Positions 1 through 6,107 of a DNA stretch of 7,580 nucleotides are shown piece by piece. The first letter of the stretch is position 1, and every line of letters begins with the position of its first letter. Source of the stretch: a bacterium. GTDB taxonomy: Bacteria > Desulfobacterota > UBA8473. The translations under genes were made by a program, and so were the position numbers. The notes beneath the pieces are model-generated. The model was not told where the DNA came from. It was given only the letters and a program-made list of their open reading frames with translations, and searched no databases. Location: positions 1-7,580 of the forward strand of contig WOUX01000152.1 of the NCBI GenBank assembly GCA_009773075.1, written 5' to 3'.

Positions 1-759
1 GTGGAGATCACCTGTGTCTTTGCCAAGAAGTGTACGTACCATCCCAGCATATTTAACTATCTCCTCCATCTCGCAAGGTTCCGCATCCCACGGCATTACT
101 CTTCCAGGTCCGTATTTACCAAGACAAAAGTGCTTTTCAATATATGAGGCGCCTTGTGATATGGCAAATTTAACCACTTCTGTTCCGATAGTATGATCGC
201 TGTAACCAACGCTATGAGTAAACTTTTTAAGCCACTGCATTTTTGCAAGGTTGACCTTATCGGGTGGCGTAGGATAAATAGATACGCAGTGCATGAATGT
301 AAAATTGCTGCCTTTCAGAGTATCTGCGGCTTTTTGAATCTCCTCTTTGTAATGCATACCTGTGGAGACAATGGTATGTTTAAAATTGCCCTTTAATAAA
401 CTTAACATCCTATAACTGCCTAAATCCGGACTCGCAACCTTTATCTCATCAATACCTAAACCCTTAAGGAATTCTATCCTATCTGTGTCAAAGACTGTTG
501 TTAAAAAAGTTATATTTCTTTTTTTACACTCTTCGAGAAGTTCATAATGAGCAGCGTCTTTAAGCTCTGACTGTTTAAACCAATCATATTGAGAGTCATC
601 TTTTGAAAGCTTTGACACCTGCCATGATTGAAACTTAATATAATCAACCCCTACCTCGGCAGCAATCCTGATAAATTCTTTGGCAAGTTTAATATCACCG
701 CCATGATTTGAAGCTACCTCGGCAATTATTTTTGTTTTCATTTTTGTTTCCATATTCAT
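1..759 (-). CDS. NeuB-family nonulosonic acid synthase (partial, C-terminus outside window)
   Basis: NeuB-type enzymes condense phosphoenolpyruvate with a six-carbon N-acyl sugar (ManNAc or a 2,4-diacetamido-mannose) to make sialic, legionaminic or related acids in the cytoplasm. The frame stays open for 253 codons to the left edge. It shows the TIM-barrel landmarks: AEVASNHGG at residues 13-21, IKFQSW 41-46, STGM 132-135, HCVSIYPTPP 157-166, GYSDHT 185-190 and IEKHF 207-211. The histidines of SDHT and EKHF match the metal ligands of the family. The usual C-terminal SAF (antifreeze-like) domain would lie beyond the edge. The ATG at 759 overlaps the epimerase stop as TAATG. In-frame ATGs at 753 and 741 are alternatives, and 741 has a GGAAA sequence just upstream and gives a family-like N-terminus (MKTKIIAEV). 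After EKHF the sequence is unusual, but the acidic residue of PWDAEP is kept. The exact product cannot be told. Confidence 0.9.
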   Translation of the reverse strand, partial: MNMETKMKTKIIAEVASNHGGDIKLAKEFIRIAAEVGVDYIKFQSWQVSKLSKDDSQYDWFKQSELKDAAHYELLEECKKRNITFLTTVFDTDRIEFLKGLGIDEIKVASPDLGSYRMLSLLKGNFKHTIVSTGMHYKEEIQKAADTLKGSNFTFMHCVSIYPTPPDKVNLAKMQWLKKFTHSVGYSDHTIGTEVVKFAISQGASYIEKHFCLGKYGPGRVMPWDAEPCEMEEIVKYAGMVRTLLGKDTGDLH

Positions 760-1910
760 TAGTAAGCAAGACGCGTTTTTTGTGTTAAAGGTACAGTCGC
801 CAACAAATCAGCTATTTTCTCTCCTGCCCTGCCTTCGCCATATATATTTTCTCCCGGATATTTCCCATTTGAAACCTGTCTATTAATAGCATCCGTTATC
901 TGCCCTGTGTCGTAATCTACATCTATTACATTTCTACCACGCTCTCTACCAAGCTGCCTGCTTCCAATGATTACTGCCGGCACTCCCATAAATGAGCACT
1001 CTCTTATGGCAACGCTTGAGTTTCCAACAATGCATGCAGAGTTCAGAAGAACCCTTAGGAAGTCTTCGGGAGGCATATTTTTAAAAAAGTGCATTGTATT
1101 ATCTCTAAATTCTTCCCTGAAAGTTCTTATGGCTTTTGATGTACCGTCAGAGCCAGCGTCAAGATTTGGCCAGAATGCCATACATTGAATGCCGGTGTTG
1201 TAGACAGCCATCAGTGTACGCCACATCTGCTCCTTCGCCATTGCGTATTCAGTCGTAACAGGATGTTGAAGGAGAAGCATATAGGGCTTATGTATATCTA
1301 AAATCGTCCCAACACCGCCGTATCTCTGGAACGGATCAAATCTTATTTCAGGGTCTTCCATTATTTTAAGTGCAAGATCAATGGATGGACAGCCTGTTAC
1401 AAAAACCCTTTCAATGTCTTCCCCCATTTTTATAACCCGCTCTAATGCTATCTTGCTGGAGACAAAATGATAATCAGATAATTTTGTTATTGAATGCCTG
1501 ACCCTTTCGTCTATTGAACCTGTGATTTCACCCCCCTGAACATGAACAAGCGGGATATTCAAATAGGAAGAGGCAATAGCAGTTGCAATGGTTTCAAAAC
1601 GGTCTGCTATGGTAATAACTAAATCAGGCTTTAGATTGTCTAAGGCTGTTGTTATCTCAATAATTCCAAGTCCAACACTTTTTGCCATTGTTACGGGATT
1701 TTCTCCCTCAACAATCATATAAACGCGCTCTAATACATTAAGGCCATCCCTTTCTATAACATTAACAGCGCTGCCGTATTTTTCGAGTAATACAGACGCG
1801 GCTGCAATAAGCTGTAATTCTAAATCAGAATGGTTATTTATTGCCTGCAGTGCAGTCTTAATCCTTGCATAGCTTGCTCGGCTTGTTATCACACATGCGA
1901 TTTTTCTCAA
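759..1910 (-). CDS. Hydrolysing UDP/GDP-N-acetylglucosamine 2-epimerase family (NeuC/LegG type)
   Basis: A 383-residue cytoplasmic GT-B-fold enzyme of the WecB/NeuC superfamily. The hydrolysing branch turns a nucleotide GlcNAc-type sugar into free ManNAc-type sugar, the substrate of the NeuB enzyme encoded next. Visible motifs are a SRASYARIK N-terminal loop (residues 10-18), IADRFE (101-106), QGGEITGSIDERVRHSITK (125-143), QHPVTTE (215-221), GNSSVAIRE (296-304) and GSRQLGRERGRNVI (316-329). These include the conserved acidic residues and the RHSITK signature. Two positions look atypical from memory of the family: A in place of G before DRFE, and Q in place of H before GGE. Translation starts at TTG, six bases after a strong GAGGGG ribosome binding site. 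The TTG overlaps the stop of the upstream glycosyltransferase (TTGA), and the gene's own stop overlaps neuB. Substrate could be UDP-GlcNAc, GDP-GlcNAc or a diacetamido sugar; sequence alone does not decide. Confidence 0.9.
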   Translation of the reverse strand: MRKIACVITSRASYARIKTALQAINNHSDLELQLIAAASVLLEKYGSAVNVIERDGLNVLERVYMIVEGENPVTMAKSVGLGIIEITTALDNLKPDLVITIADRFETIATAIASSYLNIPLVHVQGGEITGSIDERVRHSITKLSDYHFVSSKIALERVIKMGEDIERVFVTGCPSIDLALKIMEDPEIRFDPFQRYGGVGTILDIHKPYMLLLQHPVTTEYAMAKEQMWRTLMAVYNTGIQCMAFWPNLDAGSDGTSKAIRTFREEFRDNTMHFFKNMPPEDFLRVLLNSACIVGNSSVAIRECSFMGVPAVIIGSRQLGRERGRNVIDVDYDTGQITDAINRQVSNGKYPGENIYGEGRAGEKIADLLATVPLTQKTRLAY

Positions 1911-2977
1911 TTTATACCCCTCATAAAGCCTTCTATTTTAGTTATTACTTCCCCAGGCATAATAGAATTTATACACTCATGGGTTTGACAATTTCCCTTG
2001 TTTTTACAGGGAAGCCTGCATGGCAGATTTTTTGAAATTACCAGTTTTTTTTCACACCATGGTTCCCATAAAGTTTCACTTGAAGGCCCAAATATAGCAA
2101 CAACAGGAGTTCCAACTGCCGAAGCAATATGCATAGGAGCGGAGTCAATACCGAAAAACAAATCAGAGGCTTCAGAGATTGCGGCAAGCTGCTTGATAGT
2201 AGTCTTACCACACAGGTCTATTACTTGTGAGGCATCGTGTGTAAGGCGTGAGAAGACGAGAGACAAAATTCTTTTTGCTTTATCTGTTTCTTTTTTGTCT
2301 GGAGATGATGTTACCACTACCTTTTTCCCCTGTCTAACAAGCCAGCTTATTACATCTGCCATGTATTCATCTTTCCAGCATTTATGCAAAAGGCTTGCAG
2401 TGGGATGCACATGGACTATATTCTGTTTTATTCCAATAATACCTCTGATAAAGTCTCTGTCGAGATCAGAAATATCCAGAAAAAGCGATGTATTTTGGCA
2501 AGATAAACCATTTTGCCCCAATATGTCAAGGTTATGTTTAACCATGTGCATATGTGGATAATTCTGGGCAAGATGAGTATAGAGATATCTTTTGAAAGCG
2601 AAACCTTTATAAGTAGTATATGCAAGCCTATATCTTGCCCTGGACAGAAAGGATATAATTGCAGCCCGGTCGCCGTTTGTGAGGTCAACCGTCATGTCAA
2701 AGTTTTTCTGACGGATGCTTCTTAAGAAGGTTAGCTCTTCGATATATTTTTGCATAGTACTCATCTTTTCGATAACCCTGTCAAAAACTATTATCTCATC
2801 GATTAAAGGATTTCCAGTCAGCATTTCTTCAGTTCCTGAATTCACAAGTGCAGAAATATGGGAATTAGGAAAGTTTTCTTTTAATGCCCTGAATAGAGGA
2901 ACAGTAAGAAGTACATCACCTATGTGACGTAGCTTTATAACAAGGATTTTTTTTACATCTTTAAAGGGATGAATCAT
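1907..2977 (-). CDS. Glycosyltransferase family 9 (ADP-heptose:LPS heptosyltransferase-like)
   Basis: A GT9 protein of 356 residues. Family members add heptose from ADP-heptose to the LPS inner core on the cytoplasmic face of the inner membrane. The N-terminal KILVIKLRHIGDVLLTVPL (residues 10-28, numbered from ATG 2977) is the typical GT9 opening. The C-terminal half has GIDSAPMHIASAVGTP (276-291) followed by VAIFGPSSETLWEPW, the donor-site region of WaaC/WaaF/WaaQ proteins. A C-terminal cysteine cluster (four Cys within PCRLPCKNKGNCQTHEC) resembles tails seen in some GT9 proteins. ATG 2977 lies two bases after the Trm112-like stop with AAAAGA upstream; an in-frame TTG at 2983 would overlap that stop and is an alternative. 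The gene ends inside the TTG of the epimerase gene, so translation is probably coupled. It may build the core or glycan that carries the nonulosonic acid. Actual donor sugar is unknown. Confidence 0.88.
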   Translation of the reverse strand: MIHPFKDVKKILVIKLRHIGDVLLTVPLFRALKENFPNSHISALVNSGTEEMLTGNPLIDEIIVFDRVIEKMSTMQKYIEELTFLRSIRQKNFDMTVDLTNGDRAAIISFLSRARYRLAYTTYKGFAFKRYLYTHLAQNYPHMHMVKHNLDILGQNGLSCQNTSLFLDISDLDRDFIRGIIGIKQNIVHVHPTASLLHKCWKDEYMADVISWLVRQGKKVVVTSSPDKKETDKAKRILSLVFSRLTHDASQVIDLCGKTTIKQLAAISEASDLFFGIDSAPMHIASAVGTPVVAIFGPSSETLWEPWCEKKLVISKNLPCRLPCKNKGNCQTHECINSIMPGEVITKIEGFMRGIN

Positions 2978-2979
2978 CG

Positions 2980-3153
2980 TCAATCTTTTAATTTTATGGC
3001 TTCGTCTATCAACATAATCGGGATATCGTCCTTAATCTCATACATCAGCTTACATGCGCCACAGATCAGGCCATCTCCTTTTTCATTCAGATAGATATCA
3101 CCTTTGCATTTAGGACATGCCAGGATATCCAACAACTCTTTACTTATACCCAT
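2980..3153 (-). CDS. Trm112-like zinc-ribbon small protein
   Basis: A 57-residue protein of the Trm112/UPF0434 family. It has a zinc ribbon with two cysteine pairs, CPKC (residues 13-16) and CGAC (31-34), and a C-terminal DDIPIMLIDEA segment typical of bacterial members. Eukaryotic and archaeal Trm112 activates SAM-dependent methyltransferases; the bacterial role is mostly unproven, and members often sit near lipid A, LPS or sugar-nucleotide genes, as here. The start at ATG 3153 is preferred because AAGGGGG lies eight bases upstream and MGISKELLDILACPKC is the usual N-terminus. A further upstream ATG at 3171 would add six residues but has no good ribosome binding site. It is the first gene of the leftward operon, with the glycosyltransferase ATG two bases after its stop. 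Confidence 0.88.
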   Translation of the reverse strand: MGISKELLDILACPKCKGDIYLNEKGDGLICGACKLMYEIKDDIPIMLIDEAIKLKD

Positions 3154-3254
3154 CTGTACATCCCCCTTCATTTGTCAAACTGTCGATTAACCAAAAATTT
3201 GCTCTCTATTAATAGACAAAAAATCTATGCTGTACGCATATTGCCTTGTCTTTC

Positions 3255-3283
3255 AATATAATACAATTAGGAATCTTAAACAA
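3255..3283 (-). promoter_or_regulatory. Putative promoter of the leftward glycan operon
   Basis: On the minus strand TTGTTT (3283-3278) and TATATT (3260-3255) are separated by exactly 17 bases. The -10 matches the sigma-70 consensus at five of six positions, the -35 at three. Transcription would begin near 3248, giving a leader of about 95 bases before the Trm112-like gene. This is pattern matching only in an AT-rich spacer where chance matches are common. Confidence 0.35.
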
Positions 3284-3346
3284 CAGAATTTCTTTATATT
3301 TCAAATTTTTAACATCGGGTTATGAGTTAGAAGATGCTACTAATCG

Positions 3347-3375
3347 TTGACAATAGTATACCTTTTTGTTAATGT
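3347..3375 (+). promoter_or_regulatory. Weak candidate promoter for the phosphorylase-deaminase unit
   Basis: A perfect TTGACA -35 box at 3347-3352 is followed after 17 bases by TAATGT at 3370-3375, which matches the -10 consensus at only three positions (TTAATG at a 16-base spacing is the other choice). It points toward the phosphorylase start about 110 bases further on. The -10 is poor, so confidence is low. Confidence 0.25.
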
Positions 3376-3483
3376 CCCACCTAATCTGAGTGAGTCATAA
3401 GGGATTTTCTAAGACAATCTTCTGTGTTTCAAAGTAGTGTAACGAAGGGAATCTCGGAAGGTAAGTTTTTATCAGGAGAAGAG

Positions 3484-4298
3484 ATGCTATTCTTAGAAAA
3501 GATTGAGGAAGCAAGACACTATATTGTTGGGAAGACAAAGACTACACCCAGGATTGGAATTTTGCTTGGTACTGGACTTGGGGGGCTGGTTGACAGGATA
3601 AATATAAAAGCCTCTATCCCTTATGAGGGCATACCGAATTTCCCAAGGTCAACAGTAGAAAGTCATATAGGAAATCTGATCCTCGGTTCTTTAGCTGAAA
3701 AGGAAGTAGTTGCTATGCAGGGAAGGTTTCACTATTATGAGGGCTACTCCATGCAGCAGGTGACCTTCCCTATCCGTGTAATGAAGGCCCTTGGTGTTGG
3801 AGTGCTGATAATATCGAATGCAGCCGGCGGATTGAATCCCCAATTCAGCCCTGGAGATATAATGATAATAACCGATCATATAAATCTGACAGGGGATAAC
3901 CCCTTAATCGGCCCCAATATAGACACGTTAGGCCCCCGATTTCCCGATATGTCACAGCCATATACTAAAAACATGGTTAGTCTCACAGAAAAGGTATTCA
4001 TCTTCAGAAAGGTATCTATGTCGGTATTATGGGACCAAGCTTGGAAACAGCTGCTGAAACTCGTTTTCTAAGGATGATTGGGGCTGATGCTGTTGGTATG
4101 TCCACTGTCCCAGAGGTTATAGTTGCTGTCCATTCTGGCATGAAAGTGCTGGGTCTTTCGGTAATCTCCAATCTAAACTTGCCGGACAACTTAAAACCCC
4201 ATTCGTTAGAAGAGATAATTGCCGTAGCCAATGATGCAACTCCCAGGCTGGTAAAGTTGATAGAAAGGGTAGTTCAAGAGGTAGAAGTAAACCCATAA
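3484..4298 (+). pseudogene. Purine nucleoside phosphorylase (class I, PunA/PNPH type), frame-disrupted
   Basis: Family enzymes cleave inosine or guanosine with phosphate, giving the base and ribose-1-phosphate. The 5' part (3484 to about 3993) encodes GILLGTGLGGL (residues 25-35), GRFHYYEGY (80-88), SNAAGGLNP (111-119), DHINLTGDNPL (131-141) and GPRFPDMSQPY (150-160). The 3' part (about 3994-4298) continues one frame over with GIYVGIMGPSLETAAE, GADAVGMSTVPEVIVA and LGLSVISN; the N of ISN fits 6-oxopurine specificity. From memory of homologues about five residues are missing between TKNMVSLTEK and GIHLQKG, so a deletion of about 16 bases explains the shift better than one lost base. A near-repeat (CAGAAAAGGTATT at 3986, CAGAAAGGTATC at 4005) sits at the break. 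The start is ATG 3484, five bases after AGGAG. Unless frameshifting or assembly error rescues it, the enzyme is inactive: the first frame stops at 4071 after 24 wrong residues. Confidence 0.87.
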
Positions 4299-4367
4299 AA
4301 CCCTTCAATTAGGAGTTCAAAGCTATTTTGCTTTTAAAGTAATTAAAGAAGGAAGAGAAAGTAACAT

Positions 4368-5711
4368 ATGAATAATAAAGGACAAAATAGGAAAGTTGAT
4401 TTTTTAATCTACGGCGACACTATACTTACAATGGTTCCGGGCAGGGAGATTATCAACAACGGTGTTATAGCTATAAAAGATGATTTAATAGTGTTCATCG
4501 GTAAGAATGGTTCTTTAGAAAAATCTTTTAATGCTGAAGAGACTATAACCGCCAACAAAAGCCTTATTATGCCCGGTCTGATAAATTCCCATACTCATGC
4601 TGCAATGACCTGCTTTAGAGGTATTGCCGATGATCTGCCTTTGATGGAGTGGCTAAACGAGTACATATTTCCAGTAGAAAGCAAGGCTGACGCAGAACTG
4701 GTCTATTATGGATCATTACTGGCATGTGCCGAGATGATACTCTCCGGCACGACCACATTCTGTGATATGTATATTTTCGAAGACAAGGTCGCTGAGGCTG
4801 CAAAGCTGGCCGGGATTAGAGCTGTAGTCGGTGAGGTACTATTTGATTTTCCATCTCCAAACGTGAAGAACCACAAAGAGGGATTAGAATATACTGAATG
4901 GTTAATCAATAAATGGATGGGAGACCCCCTAATTACCCCTGCAGTTGAGCCCCATGCTGTTTATACCTGTTCCCCGGAATTTTTGATGGATACAAAGAAG
5001 CTTTCAGACAAGTACAGCGTTCCCCTTATTATCCATCTTTCAGAATCCGATAGTGAGGTTAAAGAGGTCAAAAAGAAATACGGAAAAAGCCCGGTTTACC
5101 TCTTAGACAGCATCGGTTTTCTGGGTAAAAACCTTATAGCCGATCATTGTGTCTGCTTGACGGAGGATGAGATGGATATTCTGAAAGAACATGGAGTAAA
5201 GGTTGCTCACAACCCTGAAAGTAATATGAAATTGGCGTCCGGGGTGGCCCCTATTCCAGAACTTATGTCCAGAGGAATTGCCGTCGGTCTGGGCACCGAT
5301 GGATGTGCCAGTAATAACAATCTGGATATGTTCCAGGAGATGGATACCGCCGCTAAAATACACAAGGTCTATAGACGAGACCCAACAGTAATGAATGCCA
5401 AAGAAGTTGTAGAGATGGCTACTATTGGCAGCGCCAGGGTATTGGGTCTCACCGATAAGGTTGGAACTCTGGAAGTTGGGAAAAAGGCCGACTTGATAAT
5501 AATCGATATGGACAAGCCCCATCTTACCCCTCTTTACAATATATATTCCCACCTGGTATATGCGGTTAACGGGGCAGATGTTACGACCGCCATAATCAAT
5601 GGAAGGTTGGTTATGAAAGACCGAAGGCTTCTGACTATTGATGAAGATGAAGTAATGGAAAAAGTTAGACAGATTGCTCTGAGAGTAAAGGGCGTCTTGC
5701 ACTACAAGTGA
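4368..5711 (+). CDS. mtaD: 5-methylthioadenosine/S-adenosylhomocysteine deaminase (MtaD-like amidohydrolase)
   Basis: A 447-residue zinc amidohydrolase of the TrzA/AtzA/MtaD branch. MTA/SAH deaminases convert 5'-methylthioadenosine to methylthioinosine and S-adenosylhomocysteine to S-inosylhomocysteine in the cytoplasm. The TIM-barrel metal ligands are visible: HTH (H75, H77) in LINSHTHAAM, H223 in IIHLSES with the catalytic E226, H260 in ADHCV and D311 in GLGTDG. W95 and the FPVE and EPHAVYTC (193-201) segments match substrate-contact regions of the characterised Thermotoga enzyme. The N- and C-terminal strands (DFLIYGDTIL, GTLEVGKKADLIIID) form the usual composite beta domain. Length fits the family and no motif is missing. 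ATG 4368 follows an AAGGAAGAG ribosome-binding region. It lies 69 bases after the broken phosphorylase gene, with which it probably shares a transcript; the two products would act in sequence. Guanine or other aminohydrolase activity is a less likely alternative. Confidence 0.9.
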   Translation: MNNKGQNRKVDFLIYGDTILTMVPGREIINNGVIAIKDDLIVFIGKNGSLEKSFNAEETITANKSLIMPGLINSHTHAAMTCFRGIADDLPLMEWLNEYIFPVESKADAELVYYGSLLACAEMILSGTTTFCDMYIFEDKVAEAAKLAGIRAVVGEVLFDFPSPNVKNHKEGLEYTEWLINKWMGDPLITPAVEPHAVYTCSPEFLMDTKKLSDKYSVPLIIHLSESDSEVKEVKKKYGKSPVYLLDSIGFLGKNLIADHCVCLTEDEMDILKEHGVKVAHNPESNMKLASGVAPIPELMSRGIAVGLGTDGCASNNNLDMFQEMDTAAKIHKVYRRDPTVMNAKEVVEMATIGSARVLGLTDKVGTLEVGKKADLIIIDMDKPHLTPLYNIYSHLVYAVNGADVTTAIINGRLVMKDRRLLTIDEDEVMEKVRQIALRVKGVLHYK

Positions 5712-5740
5712 TTTTGATATTGACCTTCACATCAAAATCA
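5709..5740 (+). terminator. Possible hairpin at the end of the deaminase gene
   Basis: TGATTTTGAT (5709-5718) and ATCAAAATCA (5731-5740) form a perfect 10-base inverted repeat around a 12-base loop, starting at the deaminase stop codon. The stem is AT-rich and no T-run follows, so it is a poor intrinsic terminator and may only protect the transcript end. Confidence 0.35.
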
Positions 5741-5761
5741 AATAACCTCTATTAACAAAAC

Positions 5762-5837
5762 GGGCGATTAGCTCAGGGGATAGAGCGCTGGTCTCCGGAA
5801 CCAAAGGCCGTGGGTTCGAATCCCACATCGCCCACCA
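5762..5837 (+). tRNA. tRNA-Arg (anticodon CCG), CCA encoded
   Basis: A full 76-base cloverleaf is visible. The acceptor stem GGGCGAT/ATCGCCC pairs at seven positions. The D arm is GCTC/GAGC. The anticodon arm has loop CTCCGGA with anticodon CCG at 5795-5797, reading CGG arginine codons. The T arm is GTGGG-TTCGAAT-CCCAC, and discriminator A is followed by a genomic CCA (5835-5837). The first anticodon-stem pair (C5788 with A5804, positions 27 and 43) is a mismatch; the other four pairs are intact. Codon CGG is probably rare in this AT-rich genome. It sits 50 bases after the deaminase gene and at the left border of a degenerate region. Confidence 0.95.
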
Positions 5838-5927
5838 AGTAATATCAATAGGTTGGGGAGTTTAGATACTCGTTCAGGCGCTTCGTGGGCGCGGGTTATG
5901 CCAGGGCGTTGGGCATTAAGGTGAACT
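5838..5927. other. Unassigned spacer after the tRNA
   Basis: The right half of this stretch is clearly more GC-rich than the flanking genes. One plus-strand frame reads FRRFVGAGYARALGIKVNYG and stops just inside the following relic, which could be the tail of a lost upstream gene. I do not recognise it. No copy of the tRNA 3' end, integrase or attachment-site repeat was seen. Confidence 0.3.
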
Positions 5928-6107
5928 ATGGCACTACTTGCTGAAGAAATCGTTGAAGAGTGGTTAAACCGATATGGCTACTTCACGATTTGCGGAATCA
6001 AAATGGGGGTTCACTAAATTGACCTGCTCGCGGTGAAATGGATGGAGAACGGAATAGCCGAATGCCGCCACATTGAAGTCCAGGCTTCCATGCGACCCGT
6101 CAGCTAG
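5928..6107 (+). pseudogene. Remnant of a conserved hypothetical protein (LAEEIVEEWLNR family)
   Basis: From ATG 5928 one frame reads MALLAEEIVEEWLNRYGYFT, then CGIKMGVH, a TAA at 6015, and without any frame change IDLLAVKW, ECRHIEVQASMRPVS and a TAG at 6105. I recall intact homologues of well over 100 residues with a continuous EIDLLAV block and PVSYI where the stops now lie; TAA is one base from GAA and TAG one base from TAT or TAC. Homology seems to end right after the TAG, so the 3' part is deleted. The IDLLAV...HIEVQ pattern resembles the core of PD-(D/E)XK nuclease-like folds, but that is inference and the function is not known to me. The relic's 3' end overlaps the stop region of the leftward methyltransferase gene. 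No product larger than 29 residues could be made. Confidence 0.75.

Larger units (their letters stand above)
3154..3483. other. Divergent intergenic region between glycan operon and purine salvage genes
   Basis: This 330-base AT-rich stretch separates two divergent transcription units and holds no convincing gene. It contains a perfect 12-base palindrome TCTATTAATAGA at 3205-3216 that could bind a dimeric regulator, a short TATGC/GCATA inverted pair at 3226-3240, a plus-strand TATAAT at 3257-3262 without a good -35, and a TTGACA at 3347-3352. The open frame preceding the phosphorylase start back to GTG 3424 is judged non-coding, because a much better start lies at 3484. I recognised no known riboswitch in the roughly 100-base leader before the phosphorylase gene. 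Confidence 0.5.

Noticed and set aside
1998..2561. 187-codon plus-strand open frame.
   Set aside because: It is antisense to the GT9 gene, which has strong family motifs; the plus-strand product shows no recognisable features.
3257..3262. Plus-strand TATAAT as a promoter for the phosphorylase gene.
   Set aside because: No TTGACA-like box lies 16-18 bases upstream, and the same bases are better used by the leftward promoter.
3376..3483. Riboswitch (purine or SAM/SAH) in the phosphorylase leader.
   Set aside because: I could not find the conserved core of any riboswitch class or a stable paired scaffold.
3424..3483. GTG 3424 as the phosphorylase start.
   Set aside because: ATG 3484 has an AGGAG site at good spacing and gives the usual family N-terminus; the extra 20 residues are not family-like.
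5103..5702. 199-codon minus-strand open frame.
   Set aside because: It is a shadow of the MTA/SAH deaminase coding strand, without a ribosome binding site or protein motifs.
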